Source: Pectobacterium peruviense
GTDB taxonomy: Bacteria > Pseudomonadota > Gammaproteobacteria > Enterobacterales > Enterobacteriaceae
Direction of reading: 5' to 3'
Assembly (NCBI RefSeq): GCF_002847345.1
Contig: NZ_LXFV01000036.1
Span: 1-38,422 of the forward strand
Length of the DNA stretch: 38,422 nt
In this document: piece after piece, positions 23,073-32,826 of the stretch
Numbering within the stretch: the first letter of the stretch is position 1
Layout: each line of letters opens with the position of its first letter
Position numbers and translations under genes: made by a program
Notes under the pieces: generated by a model
What the model was told of the DNA's origin: nothing
The model's input: the letters and a program-made list of their open reading frames with translations, nothing else
Database searches by the model: none

Positions 23073-24065
23073 ATGAAAAAGCAGTACATCGAAAAGCAGC
23101 AGCAAATCAGCTTCGTTAAATCTTTCTTCTCCAGCCAACTGGAGCAGCTTCTGGGATTGATTGAAGTCCAGGCACCAATTCTCAGCCGTATCGGCGATGG
23201 CACGCAGGATAACTTGTCTGGTACGGAAAAAGCAGTGCAGGTTAAGGTTAAGGCTTTACCTGATGCGACATTTGAAGTGGTGCACTCACTGGCTAAATGG
23301 AAACGTAAAACGCTGGGCGCATATGATTTTAGCTTCGGCGAAGGCATTTATACCCACATGAAGGCACTGCGTCCGGACGAAGATCGTCTGAGCCCGATCC
23401 ACTCGGTTTATGTCGATCAGTGGGATTGGGAGCGTGTGATGGGGGACGGCGAGCGCAATGCCGAGTATCTGAAATCGACAGTCACGCGTATTTATCAGGG
23501 TATCAAAGCGACTGAGGCTGCGGTACATCAGGCGTTTGGCATTCAGCCTTTCCTGCCGGAACAAATTCATTTTGTGCATACCGAAACGTTGCTGAAGCGC
23601 TATCCCGATCTGGATGCCAAAGGGCGTGAGCGAGCTATTGCTAAAGAGCTGGGTGCCGTCTTCCTGATTGGGATTGGCGGTAAGCTGTCCAGCGGACACT
23701 CTCACGATGTACGTGCGCCGGATTATGATGACTGGACGACGCCAGGTGAGCAGGAATTAGCAGGTTTGAACGGTGATATCGTCGTGTGGAACCCGGTTCT
23801 TAACGATGCGTTTGAGATTTCATCCATGGGTATCCGCGTGGATGCCGAAGCGCTGACGCGCCAACTGGCACTGACGCAGGATGAAGAACGTCTGAAGCTG
23901 GAATGGCATCAGGCGCTGCTGCGCGGTGAGATGCCACAAACGATCGGCGGGGGAATCGGTCAGTCTCGTCTTGTCATGTTGTTGCTGCAATTGCCGCACA
24001 TTGGTCAGGTTCAGTGCGGTGTATGGCCACAGCCGCTGCGTGAGTCAGTTTCCGGCCTGCTTTAA
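23073..24065 (+). CDS. asnA: AsnA, ammonia-dependent asparagine synthetase
   Basis: AsnA makes asparagine from aspartate, ammonia and ATP; its fold is like the catalytic domain of aspartyl-tRNA synthetase. The 330 residues equal E. coli AsnA. Diagnostic class II synthetase-like parts are [27 protein letters not shown] and the C-terminal [14 protein letters not shown] motif. It starts at the ATG at 23073. Its stop overlaps the convergent viaA stop by four bases. Confidence 0.97.
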   Translation: MKKQYIEKQQQISFVKSFFSSQLEQLLGLIEVQAPILSRIGDGTQDNLSGTEKAVQVKVKALPDATFEVVHSLAKWKRKTLGAYDFSFGEGIYTHMKALRPDEDRLSPIHSVYVDQWDWERVMGDGERNAEYLKSTVTRIYQGIKATEAAVHQAFGIQPFLPEQIHFVHTETLLKRYPDLDAKGRERAIAKELGAVFLIGIGGKLSSGHSHDVRAPDYDDWTTPGEQELAGLNGDIVVWNPVLNDAFEISSMGIRVDAEALTRQLALTQDEERLKLEWHQALLRGEMPQTIGGGIGQSRLVMLLLQLPHIGQVQCGVWPQPLRESVSGLL

Positions 24066-25540
24066 TAAGCCTTGCCGTGCTGCCAGCGGCGCATTAAACG
24101 GCTTTTTAACCCGGTATCAAAGCGCCAGATGTGGTCAAAGATGTGCATTATGCCGGGTTTGCCATGATCGGACATCGCTACAGCATGAAAACGATGCTGT
24201 AGCTGCTTCTGACGGCTTTTCACCTTATTCACCACTTCATCCGGCAATCGCTGGGCGATAAAATCCGAAATCACCACGGCATCGGCATCATGCCAGAGTG
24301 AATCATCCATCTTATCCAACAACGCTGACAGACAGGCGCTCATATCCGTACCACCGCGGAAGGACTGGCTGAGAAAACGTATTGCCTGCTCTAATCCGTC
24401 CTCAGACGTCAGCTCATACTTCACCACGCCGGTAGAAAACAGCATGATGTAGCAACGGCGGTTATCAGCGAGCGCGATGCGCATTAGCGCCAGACAGAAG
24501 GCTTTGGCGCAGCGTTCATTAAAGCCACCCATAGAACCTGACGTATCAACGCAGACAATAAACGGGCCACGCGGCTGCTGTTCGTTTTGTTGATGGACAA
24601 CAGGGCGCTCGGTGACTTTCTCGCGCCAGCTCTCACCCTGTAAGCGATAGGTCAGCAATCGATGTTCCAGCAGGCGGCGATAAAATTCGAATTCCAGTTC
24701 GCTGATGCCCAGAGTCACCAGCTCCGTCGGCATCAAACGCAAGATATCGTCGCTCTGATGCACGCCGCTCACCTGCTCAGGTACGGTGGCCGGTTCTCGT
24801 ACCCTTACCCTGAAAGCTTCTTGTGGTGCTTCCTGCGTAAGAATGGATTTGGTCTCCCGGCTGCGCCCCAGACGTTCCGCCAACTTCTGTAATGCAGGCT
24901 GGCGTTGCAGGAAAGCGCCGAAATCCAGTAATGGACGGGGATCGGTGTGAATACGCTGTGCGGCGCTAAGATCCCATAACCGACCTGCCGCGTTTTCATT
25001 TTCGGCCAAAATCGGTTCGAGTTTACCGCTCAGGGTCAGGCGCTGTTGCAGTTCATTCAGCAGGATTTCCCGCTCTTGATCCATCAATTGCTGATGCAGA
25101 GAAACGGTTTGCAGTGTCAGGCTCAGCCGCCAGCGCTGAAGAAAGAGCGCATGGAGCCCACTCGTTATCTTCTGCCCTAAGGTGCTCTCTGGAGAGGTAA
25201 TAAGCTGTGATGCCTGCGTCAGAAACGGCGATTCTACGTTGTTTAGCGTATCCATAATCGCAGGCAGGCGTGTCTGAAAGGCCTGATTGTCGATCGCTTG
25301 TGAACGTTGGTAGCAGCTAAATTCCCTTTCCAGCTCTGGCGGTACCTGCGTGGTGCGCAGGCGCTGCTTTAAGGTTTCTTTCCAGTGAGGGAGATCGTTG
25401 AGTAACGCGGATTTCAGGCTAGGATACTTTTCAAAGAAGAAAGCGAGCTGCGGCGTCGCCATCAACGTGACGACAAGATCGTCCAGCAGCTCATTTTCAT
25501 CGATAGACAGCAGCATTTCTAGTGATTCCAGCGTGATCAT
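24062..25540 (-). CDS. viaA: ViaA, VWA partner of RavA
   Basis: ViaA is the von Willebrand A-domain protein that acts with the MoxR ATPase RavA; in E. coli the pair interacts with respiratory complexes such as fumarate reductase and affects aminoglycoside sensitivity. The 492-residue product (E. coli 483) has a helical N-terminal part and a C-terminal VWA domain. The MIDAS motif DTSGSM is at residues 332-337 and the GGTDMS and VVISDFIAQ segments follow. It starts five bases after ravA, so the two are co-transcribed. It converges on asnA. Confidence 0.95.
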   Translation of the reverse strand: MITLESLEMLLSIDENELLDDLVVTLMATPQLAFFFEKYPSLKSALLNDLPHWKETLKQRLRTTQVPPELEREFSCYQRSQAIDNQAFQTRLPAIMDTLNNVESPFLTQASQLITSPESTLGQKITSGLHALFLQRWRLSLTLQTVSLHQQLMDQEREILLNELQQRLTLSGKLEPILAENENAAGRLWDLSAAQRIHTDPRPLLDFGAFLQRQPALQKLAERLGRSRETKSILTQEAPQEAFRVRVREPATVPEQVSGVHQSDDILRLMPTELVTLGISELEFEFYRRLLEHRLLTYRLQGESWREKVTERPVVHQQNEQQPRGPFIVCVDTSGSMGGFNERCAKAFCLALMRIALADNRRCYIMLFSTGVVKYELTSEDGLEQAIRFLSQSFRGGTDMSACLSALLDKMDDSLWHDADAVVISDFIAQRLPDEVVNKVKSRQKQLQHRFHAVAMSDHGKPGIMHIFDHIWRFDTGLKSRLMRRWQHGKAY

Positions 25541-25545
25541 CGGCG

Positions 25546-27045
25546 TTAGTCCTGTTGCTCTGATTGCTGGATCTGCTCGGCGACCTGCTGCAGGCTGGCT
25601 TCTATTTTAGCTAGCCATTCACCAGGGACGAACAGGCAAGGCTGATGCTGGCTGAATAAGCGACGCTGTTCGCGAAGCTGCATATTCAGCTTTTCATATT
25701 CATCGGTAATTTCGGCAGGAAGCGCACAGTCGCGTTTTTCTGGCAGAGAAAGAACAGAGGATTGCAGGCTGATGTCGCGAATAGCCAGATGCTGTCTATC
25801 ATCCACCAGCAGATCGAGACGTTGGGTAAACCCAATGCCGTTGAGCTTGCCTCGGATTTCCCCACCTTTTTGCAGCCAGCCCTGCAGGGCATTTTTCTCA
25901 ATGATCAGGTGGTTGACTTCGATATCGTGCAGGATCAGTGGGCGTTGCAGTACCAGATCCAATGTTTCAGCGGCGATCGTGTCAGGCAAGCTGTAGTGAA
26001 ATTTTCGGCCCAGGAAGTGCCCTTGTTTCTCTACTGAAAATGCCTGCAATTCACTTTGTTCACGCTGATATTGCTGACGTTTGGTATTTATCTGCTGAAG
26101 ACGGAACAGCAGGCTTTTTTGCTGATAGGCATGCTCGGTAATCAATAGCTCAAGCTGGCGTTCGATGAGCGTCAATGTATTTTGGTCATGCCAGAGACAG
26201 TCTTTCAGCAGAATAATATCAACTGGCGTGATGGCATCACGACCGCAAAAAAATGCGCTGGCCTGAAGCAGACGCAGGGCTTTTTTCCAGCGTCGATCGG
26301 AAATGTAGGGCGCTTGTTCCAGCGCATCTAACTGTTGGCGCAGCGTGTAAATCAGCTCGAAGCCCACTTCCGGCAGCGCGACGTGCTCAATGTCTTTCTG
26401 CCACTGTTGGTACTCTTCATTGCTGACGCTGAGAGCAGGAGGAACGGGGTTATCGCGATCGCTACTGTTATTCACGAGCAGCGCCCGGAAATTCTGTTTT
26501 TCCTGTACCCGATCGAGCCATAGACGGATGAGCATCCGGTCATAGAGCGCTTCCAGACCGCCATCTGCCTCCGGCAGTTCATTCGAGGCCGCGACCAGCA
26601 GGCGCATGGGGATGGTGTCTTCGCTGTTGCCATTACGGAAACGTCGTTCGTTAATGGCCGTCAGCAGGGTGTTCAAAATAGCGGGGCCTGCTTTCCAGAT
26701 TTCATCCAGAAACACGATCTCGGCTTCCGGCAGATAACCGGCGGTCAGGCGCTGGTAGCGGCCTTCATCTTTCAGTGCCTGAATAGAAAGGGGACCGAAG
26801 ACTTCTTCCGGAGTGGAGAAGCGGGTCATCAGGTACTCGAATGCGTTCGCATGACGAAAAGCGAACTTAAGGCGCCGGGCGATCATACTTTTGGCTATAC
26901 CTGGCGGCCCTAGCAGAAAAACGCTTTCTCCACTTAGTGCTGCCAGCAGACAGAGGCGAATAGCGTGCTGTCTTTCGTAGAGCCCATGTTCTAGCGCATG
27001 GCTGAGACGAGAAATTCTTTCAGCCAATGCCGCAGTTTGACGCAT
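25546..27045 (-). CDS. ravA: RavA, MoxR-family AAA+ ATPase
   Basis: RavA is a hexameric AAA+ ATPase of the MoxR class. In E. coli it binds the lysine decarboxylase LdcI through its LARA domain and protects it from ppGpp. The 499 residues (E. coli 498) show Walker A GPPGIAKS at 46-53, Walker B IVFLDE at 110-115 and the sensor 1 region [13 protein letters not shown]. The C-terminal third holds a triple-helical part and the beta-rich LARA region. It is followed by viaA five bases later and read away from kup. Confidence 0.96.
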   Translation of the reverse strand: MRQTAALAERISRLSHALEHGLYERQHAIRLCLLAALSGESVFLLGPPGIAKSMIARRLKFAFRHANAFEYLMTRFSTPEEVFGPLSIQALKDEGRYQRLTAGYLPEAEIVFLDEIWKAGPAILNTLLTAINERRFRNGNSEDTIPMRLLVAASNELPEADGGLEALYDRMLIRLWLDRVQEKQNFRALLVNNSSDRDNPVPPALSVSNEEYQQWQKDIEHVALPEVGFELIYTLRQQLDALEQAPYISDRRWKKALRLLQASAFFCGRDAITPVDIILLKDCLWHDQNTLTLIERQLELLITEHAYQQKSLLFRLQQINTKRQQYQREQSELQAFSVEKQGHFLGRKFHYSLPDTIAAETLDLVLQRPLILHDIEVNHLIIEKNALQGWLQKGGEIRGKLNGIGFTQRLDLLVDDRQHLAIRDISLQSSVLSLPEKRDCALPAEITDEYEKLNMQLREQRRLFSQHQPCLFVPGEWLAKIEASLQQVAEQIQQSEQQD

Positions 27046-27380
27046 AATTAATCCGTTAGTCCCATGATGTGATGTACTGAAATCGTTTATTTTTGAACCT
27101 GCCTGCTTTACTGAAAGCGGTGCCTAAGAAAAACCCTACTTTCAGAAAGACAATAGTAATAATAAACGGCAGATCACAGATTTTTATTAGAATACTTTTA
27201 CGGATTATTACACCCTAACGGGGTCGGTAAGCAATAAACGACCTTTTACAGGATGTTTCGTGTACGGGGCTCGCACGATAAAAATGGGTTTTCATCCTGA
27301 TTTGTGCATACTGTGCGCTTTTGGACGAGTTGCTGTGAATGACGCACTTCGCGGACTGATTAATAACAGAAGATAGGTTT
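27046..27380. other. ravA-kup intergenic region
   Basis: These 335 bp hold the divergent promoters of ravA and kup. I see a CTGAAAG/CTTTCAG inverted repeat (27111-27117, 27139-27145) but no promoter I can place with confidence. No protein gene is supported. Confidence 0.5.
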
Positions 27381-29249
27381 ATGAGCTCAGAACATAAACG
27401 TTCGCTTCCGGCTGTCACGCTGGCGGCCATCGGGGTGGTTTATGGAGATATAGGAACCAGCCCTCTTTATACGTTAAGGGAATGTTTATCCGGGCAGTTT
27501 GGTTTTGGGGTCGAGCCTGATTCGGTCTTTGGCTTTCTTTCACTGATCTTTTGGCTATTGGTCCTCGTTGTTTCGCTGAAATACCTGACCTATGTGATGC
27601 GTGCAGACAACGCCGGTGAAGGTGGCATTCTCACATTAATGTCGCTGGCTGGGCGTCATACCTCCGACCGCATGACGTCTGTGCTGGTCATCATGGGGTT
27701 GATCGGCGGCAGCTTCTTTTATGGGGAAGTGGTCATCACGCCGGCTATCTCGGTGATGTCGGCGATGGAAGGGCTTGAAATCGCTGCGCCGTCGATGGAC
27801 AGCTATATCGTTCCGCTATCGATTGTCGTCCTGACTCTACTGTTTATCATTCAAAAGCACGGTACCGGCAGCGTCGGCAAGCTGTTTGCGCCCGTGATGC
27901 TGATTTGGTTTTTGACGCTCGGCGTGCTGGGTGCGCGCAGTATTATCGCTAACCCCGAAGTCTTGCAGGCGTTGAATCCGATGTACGCCATTCGCTTCTT
28001 TATCGAATATAAAGTGGTGTCGTTCTTCGCTCTGGGAGCGGTGGTGCTTGCCATTACCGGGGTCGAAGCGCTGTATGCCGATATGGGTCACTTTGGTAAA
28101 TTCCCGATTCGTCTGGCCTGGTTTACGGTGGTGCTGCCGTCGCTGGTATTAAATTACTTCGGACAGGGCGCGCTGTTATTAAAGAACCCCGAGGCGATCA
28201 AAAACCCGTTCTTCCTGCTGGCGCCAGATTGGGCGCTGATTCCACTGATGGTGCTGGCCACGCTGGCGACAATTATTGCCTCGCAGGCCGTCATTTCAGG
28301 CGTTTTCTCCCTGACGCGTCAGGCGGTGCGGCTGGGCTATTTGCCGCCGATGCGTATCGTACACACGTCAGATATGGAATCTGGTCAGATTTATATTCCC
28401 GCCATTAACTGGATGCTTTATATCGCGGTTGTCATCGTGATTGTCAGCTTTGAGCATTCGAGTAATCTGGCTGCGGCTTACGGTATTGCGGTAACGGGCA
28501 CGATGGTGATTACCAGCATTCTGTTCTGTACGGTTGCGGTGAAGAATTGGCTTTGGCATCGCTATCTGGCGTGGGTTCTGCTGGCTGGCCTGTTGATTAT
28601 CGACGTGCCGATGTTTTTGGCAAACGTGGTCAAGATTCTGTCCGGTGGCTGGCTGCCGCTGGCGCTGGGCATGGTGATGTTTATTATCATGACAACGTGG
28701 AAAAGCGAACGTTTCAGGCTGCTGCGTCGGTTGCATGAGCATGGCAATTCACTGGATGCCATGATTGCATCATTGGAGAAATCACCGCCGACGCGAGTTC
28801 CAGGCACGGCGGTGTATTTCTCTCGCGCGACTCGCGTGATCCCGTTCGCGCTGCTGCATAACCTCAAACATAACAAGATTCTGCACGAACGCGTGGTGCT
28901 GTTGACCATGCGAACGGAGGATGCACCTTATGTGCTGAATGCCCGGCGAGTGACGGTTGAGCAGCTTTCTCCGACGTTCTGGCGCGTGATCGCCAACTAT
29001 GGCTGGCGTGAGACGCCGGATGTAGAAGAGGTCTTTCAGCGTTGTTGGCAGGAAGGATTAACCTGCCAGATGATGGAAACGTCTTTCTTTATGTCCAATG
29101 AGTCGCTGATTATCGGTGAACGGCCGTGGTATCTGCGCTTGCGCGGTAAGCTGTTCATGATGCTCAGCCGCAATGCGCTGCGGGCAGCGGATCAGTTTGA
29201 AATACCGCCGAACAGGCTGATTGAGTTGGGGATTCAGGTCGAGATTTAA
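27381..29249 (+). CDS. kup: Kup, low-affinity potassium transporter
   Basis: Kup (TrkD) takes up potassium, probably with protons, across the inner membrane; in E. coli it matters in acid and hyperosmotic conditions and can carry caesium. The 622 residues equal E. coli Kup. The signature [17 protein letters not shown] lies at about residues 18-34. About a dozen hydrophobic helices fill the first 440 residues. A cytoplasmic C-terminal domain with [19 protein letters not shown] and [14 protein letters not shown] ends the protein. In E. coli it is followed directly by rbsD; here ygiW and qseBC come between. Confidence 0.98.
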   Translation: MSSEHKRSLPAVTLAAIGVVYGDIGTSPLYTLRECLSGQFGFGVEPDSVFGFLSLIFWLLVLVVSLKYLTYVMRADNAGEGGILTLMSLAGRHTSDRMTSVLVIMGLIGGSFFYGEVVITPAISVMSAMEGLEIAAPSMDSYIVPLSIVVLTLLFIIQKHGTGSVGKLFAPVMLIWFLTLGVLGARSIIANPEVLQALNPMYAIRFFIEYKVVSFFALGAVVLAITGVEALYADMGHFGKFPIRLAWFTVVLPSLVLNYFGQGALLLKNPEAIKNPFFLLAPDWALIPLMVLATLATIIASQAVISGVFSLTRQAVRLGYLPPMRIVHTSDMESGQIYIPAINWMLYIAVVIVIVSFEHSSNLAAAYGIAVTGTMVITSILFCTVAVKNWLWHRYLAWVLLAGLLIIDVPMFLANVVKILSGGWLPLALGMVMFIIMTTWKSERFRLLRRLHEHGNSLDAMIASLEKSPPTRVPGTAVYFSRATRVIPFALLHNLKHNKILHERVVLLTMRTEDAPYVLNARRVTVEQLSPTFWRVIANYGWRETPDVEEVFQRCWQEGLTCQMMETSFFMSNESLIIGERPWYLRLRGKLFMMLSRNALRAADQFEIPPNRLIELGIQVEI

Positions 29250-29291
29250 GCGAATCCAATATATGAAGTTATGTTGGGATGAGATCGAGAT

Positions 29292-29389
29292 ATACGGTCG
29301 ACCACGGGGCGAGGTGTCCCTGCGGGAACCTCATCCCCGTGTTTCCCTAATAACAAGCAGCGAGTCGCTGTCTATTGGGAAAGCCGTAT
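29292..29389. repeat. Folded intergenic element between kup and qseC
   Basis: A 98-bp unit is closed by ATACGG (29292-29297) and CCGTAT (29384-29389). Inside is a nested hairpin: CACGGGG/CCCCGTG (29303-29309, 29335-29341), GAGGT/ACCTC (29311-29315, 29328-29332) and TCCC/GGGA. A second hairpin has CAGCG/CGCTG (29358-29362, 29366-29370) with outer TTTCCC/GGGAAA arms. Its form is a closed stem with two branches. It may serve as the kup terminator or be a mobile non-coding repeat. No open frame is supported. Confidence 0.6.
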
Positions 29390-29401
29390 CGTCTAGTGAT
29401 T

Positions 29402-29425
29402 TAACGATAGAGAGAATAATCGTTA
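29402..29425 (-). terminator. Stem-loop at the qseC stop codon
   Basis: TAACGAT (29402-29408) and ATCGTTA (29419-29425) pair across 10 nt and include the qseC stop codon. No U-run follows. A second, stronger stem lies 14 bp inside the gene (29440-29465). Confidence 0.4.
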
Positions 29426-30772
29426 CCAGCTAACCGATACAATCAGCCCGCCTTCGGGCTGATTGGTGAACGTAACCCTCATCTGATGCAGCGTAGCGAT
29501 GTTGTTCACGATAGAAATCCCCAGACCGCTGCCGGATTTTTCCTGCCCTGGTGGGCGATAAAAGCGTTCGCCGATTCTTGCCAACGCTTCATCGCTGATG
29601 CCCGATCCGTTATCGGTGACCTTAAAGCCTCGCTCTGTCAGCGTCAGGCTTACTGTTCCCCCTTCATGGCTGTAACGAATGGCGTTATCTAGCAGATTAC
29701 GTATCAGCAGGGCGAGCAGCAGCGGATGGCCCTGCCGGATGACGGGGATATCTGGTAAGTCCAGCGTCAGCTCGATACCTGCGGTTTGTGCCGTATGGTA
29801 ATGCGCGATCACCGCCTGTTGCAGTAATTCATTGAACTGAACGGGCTGCATCCCCTCGGGATGCGATTCGGCATCCAGCCGCGACAGCGTCAGGAGCTGA
29901 TCCACCAGTCGTGTGGCGCGATCGATACCTTTATCCAGATTCATTAATGCATGGCGACGCATGGCCTCATCGTCATGCGCCAGCTGCGCGACTTCGGTTT
30001 GAACTTTCAATGCCGCCAGCGGGCTACGCAGTTCGTGAGCGGCATCGGAGGTAAAGCGGCGCTCGCGAGTCAACATATCGCTTATGCGGGAAAACAGGAG
30101 ATTCAGCGCGTTGACCAGCGGACGGACTTCCTGTGGGATGTGCTGCGTCGCCAGCGGTGTGCTGTCGTCGGGGGAGCGTAACTGAAGCTCAGCGGCAATA
30201 CGTTTTAGTGGCGAGAGCTCACGTGTCACTAGCCAGAAAAGCAGTGCCAGCATGATAGGCAGCGCAAACAACCAGGGCATCAGGTTGGTTTTTACAATAT
30301 CTAGCGTCATATCCTGACGGTATTCCCATTCCTGACCCACCGCAATTACGTAACGATCATCCTGCGTCGTCAGCCAGACGATGCGCCACGCGTCGTTATC
30401 ATCGCGCAGTTTGCCGTCGGTGAAGCCGTTGCGTTTATAGTCAAAAATGAAATCTTTGCCGTTATCGCCATCGTTCAACACCATTTTTCCGTCGCGGGTA
30501 AAAATGGCAAAGGCCAGCGCATCATCATCCTGCTTGCCTCGGTTTTTATGTACCAGATTTTTGGTTTTGGGCAGAGAAGCTGATGGGATCCGCAATTCAT
30601 CGGGATTCATGGTGGCAAGACGCTTGGCAAACAGCATTTGCTGAGTATCAAACAACTCATTGATGTTATGACGTGTCTGATACCACGAAAGCAGACTGGC
30701 GACACTCCAGCAAATTAATGTCAGCAGCACAAAGCCCGCAATCAGACGTAAGCGCAGACTGAGTCGGTTCAT
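29423..30772 (-). CDS. qseC: QseC, sensor histidine kinase
   Basis: QseC is the membrane kinase of the QseBC two-component system, which in E. coli responds to adrenaline-type signals and AI-3 and controls motility and virulence. The 449 residues (E. coli 449) have two membrane helices at about 11-30 and 164-183 around a periplasmic sensor region. A HAMP-like linker follows, then the phosphoacceptor His246 in DAAHELRSP and the N, G1 and G2 ATP-binding boxes ([26 protein letters not shown]). The ending VSVSW resembles E. coli QseC KVSW. It overlaps the qseB stop by ATGA, so translation is coupled. Confidence 0.92.
   Translation of the reverse strand: MNRLSLRLRLIAGFVLLTLICWSVASLLSWYQTRHNINELFDTQQMLFAKRLATMNPDELRIPSASLPKTKNLVHKNRGKQDDDALAFAIFTRDGKMVLNDGDNGKDFIFDYKRNGFTDGKLRDDNDAWRIVWLTTQDDRYVIAVGQEWEYRQDMTLDIVKTNLMPWLFALPIMLALLFWLVTRELSPLKRIAAELQLRSPDDSTPLATQHIPQEVRPLVNALNLLFSRISDMLTRERRFTSDAAHELRSPLAALKVQTEVAQLAHDDEAMRRHALMNLDKGIDRATRLVDQLLTLSRLDAESHPEGMQPVQFNELLQQAVIAHYHTAQTAGIELTLDLPDIPVIRQGHPLLLALLIRNLLDNAIRYSHEGGTVSLTLTERGFKVTDNGSGISDEALARIGERFYRPPGQEKSGSGLGISIVNNIATLHQMRVTFTNQPEGGLIVSVSW
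29440..29465 (-). repeat. Perfect 11-bp hairpin inside the qseC 3' end
   Basis: CAATCAGCCCG (29440-29450) and CGGGCTGATTG (29455-29465) form a perfect stem with a 4-nt loop, coding for NQPEGGLI near the C-terminus. A perfect stem this long inside coding sequence suggests it also works in RNA, perhaps to protect the qseBC mRNA 3' end. Confidence 0.7.
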
Positions 30773-31431
30773 GGTGCATCTCCCAGAATATAGCCAACGC
30801 CATGTACGGTACGGATAAACCCGCTGCCCAACTTTTTGCGCAGGTGGTGGATATGGACTTCTACCGCATTGCTGGAGACATCATCATCCCAGCCGTAGAG
30901 CTTTTCTTCCAACTGTGCACGCGTGAGCACGCGGCTCGGATTGAGCAAGAACAATTCCAACAGCGCCAGCTCGCGGGATTTTAGTATCAACGGTTCACCG
31001 TTAAGCGTGACGCTCCGTGAGCCAGGCTCAAGGGAAACCGCGCCATGCGTTAATGCAGGTTGGAGTTGACCGTGACGGCGACGAATCAGCGCCTGCAGGC
31101 GAGCGGCCACTTCAGTTAGCGCAAAAGGCTTACATAAATAATCATCCGCTCCCTGCTGCAACCCTTCCACGCGTTGTTCCAGCGCATCGCGCGCGGTCAG
31201 AATCAGTACCGGTTCGTCATGTCCAGACTGACGCCACTGACGCAAGATATCCATGCCATCCATACCCGGCAGGCTGAGATCGAGCACCACTGCATCATAA
31301 GGGGCGGCCTTCAACGCGGCGGCGCCCGCTTTACCTTCCGTAAACCAATCAATATTAAAGCCCAGTTTGATCAACCCAACTTTTAGGCCATCACCGATCA
31401 GGCGATCGTCTTCGATTAACAATACTCTCAT
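30769..31431 (-). CDS. qseB: QseB, OmpR-type response regulator
   Basis: QseB is the DNA-binding partner of QseC. The 220-residue product (E. coli 219) has a receiver domain with acidic pocket E7/D8/D9, phosphoacceptor Asp51 and Lys101, followed by a winged helix ending in [28 protein letters not shown]. It matches E. coli QseB along its length, better than PmrA or other OmpR-type paralogues. It is read divergently from ygiW, and a two-copy direct repeat (31575-31591) in the shared gap could be its binding site. Confidence 0.93.
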   Translation of the reverse strand: MRVLLIEDDRLIGDGLKVGLIKLGFNIDWFTEGKAGAAALKAAPYDAVVLDLSLPGMDGMDILRQWRQSGHDEPVLILTARDALEQRVEGLQQGADDYLCKPFALTEVAARLQALIRRRHGQLQPALTHGAVSLEPGSRSVTLNGEPLILKSRELALLELFLLNPSRVLTRAQLEEKLYGWDDDVSSNAVEVHIHHLRKKLGSGFIRTVHGVGYILGDAP

Positions 31432-31574
31432 GGCTGCCTCGCAAGGGATGTGCCGCTGTCGCGTTTGCGCCTTTTCAGGTTTTATACGAAATCGGGGGAC
31501 GACGTGTACAGGACAAATCGCTGAAACCGGACGATTTCGGCAATATAAAAAAATAAAAAGGTAAAAGCTGAGTC

Positions 31575-31591
31575 CTTAAGATTCTGTTAAG
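31575..31591. promoter_or_regulatory. QseB/PmrA-type direct repeat before ygiW
   Basis: CTTAAG-ATTCT-GTTAAG is a 6-5-6 direct repeat with an 11-bp period, the shape of PmrA and QseB boxes. It lies about where the -35 of ygiW would be, with TTTAAT (31602-31607) as a possible -10. In E. coli the ygiW-qseBC promoter is controlled by both QseB and PmrA. Family pattern and context support it; binding is not shown. Confidence 0.6.
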
Positions 31592-31675
31592 AACGGTTTG
31601 TTTTAATCCTTCCCGAAGACCGATTACTCCCGCAGGTTGACTGCGAAACGACAGGCAAAATAAGGAAGGAATACG

Positions 31676-32071
31676 ATGAAAAAAGCAGCTGCGTTATTTG
31701 CCATTACCGCTCTGGTTTCTGCACCCGTGTTTGCCGCACAAAGCGGTGGTGGTTTCGTCAATCCAGAAACGCCTGCGGTTGCCACACATAAAGGGGGATT
31801 CATCGATCCGCAGAATTCCCTCACGACGGTAGATAAGGCTAAAGATCTGCGTGACGATAGTTGGGTTACGCTGAGTGGTAATATTGAAAAACGGATCGGT
31901 GATGAGAACTATCTGTTCCGTGATTCCACAGGCACGATGGAAGTTGAAATCGATCATAAGCGCTGGAATGGTCAGATGGTTTCACCCACGGATAAAGTAG
32001 AAATCCAGGGTGAGTTGGATAAAGACTTCAATTCTGTCGAACTGGATGTGAAGCAGATCCGTAAACTCTAA
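31676..32071 (+). CDS. ygiW: YgiW, periplasmic OB-fold stress protein
   Basis: YgiW (VisP in Salmonella) is a small periplasmic protein of the YgiW/YdeI OB-fold family, linked to stress resistance and virulence. The 131 residues (E. coli 130) begin with a signal peptide of about 20 residues ending in PVFA, followed by a glycine-rich start with two GGF-P repeats. The conserved core LRDDSWVTLSGNI, then IDHKRWNGQ and VEIQGELDKDFNSVELDVKQIRK, is complete. AAGGAAGGA lies before the ATG. It is divergent from qseBC, whereas in E. coli it is co-oriented with them. Confidence 0.92.
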   Translation: MKKAAALFAITALVSAPVFAAQSGGGFVNPETPAVATHKGGFIDPQNSLTTVDKAKDLRDDSWVTLSGNIEKRIGDENYLFRDSTGTMEVEIDHKRWNGQMVSPTDKVEIQGELDKDFNSVELDVKQIRKL

Positions 32072-32094
32072 TACGCTATCTTCAATTCTCTCGT

Positions 32095-32112
32095 GGTGGG
32101 CGATTGCCCGCC
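32095..32112 (+). terminator. ygiW terminator
   Basis: GGTGGGC (32095-32101) pairs with GCCCGCC (32106-32112), with one G-T pair and a GATT loop. It is followed by CTTTCTCTATTT. It lies 24 bp after the ygiW stop and fits a rho-independent terminator. Confidence 0.65.
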
Positions 32113-32294
32113 CTTTCTCTATTTATCACCCTTCTCTCTGTGTCATTCTTTACGGCTGCCTGTGCGTTGGCTACGTTTCTTCATCCAAATGATCGACGTG
32201 GTTAAGCTCACTAGACACCTTTCTTTGCCATCTTCCTGAAACGTGAATTATCTAGAGTAGATAACCGCGTTATCTTGTCTTTATTTTTTGTTAG

Positions 32295-32306
32295 CGAAAC
32301 GTTTCG
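32295..32306. promoter_or_regulatory. Upstream RbsR operator
   Basis: CGAAACGTTTCG is a perfect 12-bp palindrome and shares its core with the site at 32370-32385, 77 bp apart centre to centre. LacI-family dimers bind such palindromes, and RbsR is encoded in the same operon. The separation would allow a repressor loop. Confidence 0.75.
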
Positions 32307-32318
32307 ATGGCGATCACA
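32303..32318. promoter_or_regulatory. CRP-like site of the rbs promoter
   Basis: TTCGA-N6-TCACA has one perfect CRP half (GATCACATTT) and one weak half. Its centre lies about 60 bp before the predicted transcription start, close to the -61.5 class I position. The weak half overlaps the upstream RbsR operator. The rbs operon is cAMP-CRP dependent in E. coli. Confidence 0.55.
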
Positions 32319-32335
32319 TTTTTTTTATTTCTTCG

Positions 32336-32363
32336 TTGCCTTTCCCACTTCTTTTTCTAGAAT
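32336..32363 (+). promoter_or_regulatory. rbs operon promoter
   Basis: TTGCCT (32336-32341) and TAGAAT (32358-32363) are 16 bp apart and lie between the two operators. Transcription would start near 32370, right at the edge of the downstream operator. Confidence 0.65.
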
Positions 32364-32369
32364 GTTGTT

Positions 32370-32385
32370 AGCGAAACGTTTCGCT
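32370..32385. promoter_or_regulatory. RbsR operator at the rbs start site
   Basis: AGCGAAACGTTTCGCT is a perfect 16-bp palindrome overlapping the predicted transcription start and ending 15 bp before rbsD. It matches the RbsR site type of E. coli. Repression would block initiation until ribose is present. Confidence 0.85.
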
Positions 32386-32399
32386 GGTGGGGTGAGAAG

Positions 32400-32819
32400 A
32401 TGAAAAAAGCAGCATTATTGAATTCAGATATTTCTTCCGTGATTGCTCGGCTGGGGCACACCGATAGTCTTGTTATTGGTGATGCTGGTTTACCTATTCC
32501 TGAAACGACAACCCGTATCGACCTGGCGTTGACGCACAATGTGCCAACGTTTTTGCAGGTGGTTAATGTTGTCACCAGCGAAATGCAGGTTGAGGCCGCT
32601 ATTCTGGCGGAAGAGATGATTGAAAAGAACCCCGCCGTCCATGACGCATTACTCAATCAATTGAAGCAACTTGAACAGCATCAGGGAAACTCAATTGCAT
32701 TGCACTATGTCAGCCATGAAGAATTTAAAACCCAAAGCGGTAAAAGCCGGGCCATCATTCGCAGCGGAGAGTGCTCTCCGTATGCCAATGTCATCCTTTG
32801 TGCTGGCGTAACGTTCTGA
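32400..32819 (+). CDS. rbsD: RbsD, D-ribose pyranase
   Basis: RbsD interconverts the pyranose and furanose forms of ribose, so that the transported pyranose can be used by RbsK. The 139 residues equal E. coli RbsD. The catalytic His20 ([17 protein letters not shown]) and the ending [19 protein letters not shown] are conserved. It is the first gene of rbsDACBKR. Its stop codon TGA overlaps the GAGG ribosome site of rbsA, so the two are probably coupled. Confidence 0.97.
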   Translation: MKKAALLNSDISSVIARLGHTDSLVIGDAGLPIPETTTRIDLALTHNVPTFLQVVNVVTSEMQVEAAILAEEMIEKNPAVHDALLNQLKQLEQHQGNSIALHYVSHEEFKTQSGKSRAIIRSGECSPYANVILCAGVTF

Positions 32820-32826
32820 GGCATCA

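Larger units (their letters stand above)
32072..32399. other. ygiW-rbsD intergenic region
   Basis: The 328-bp gap holds the ygiW terminator and the full rbs control region. It also contains two further palindromes with no assigned role: TTATCTA/TAGATAA (32248-32254, 32258-32264) and ATAAC/GTTAT (32261-32265, 32269-32273). No gene is supported. Confidence 0.6.
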
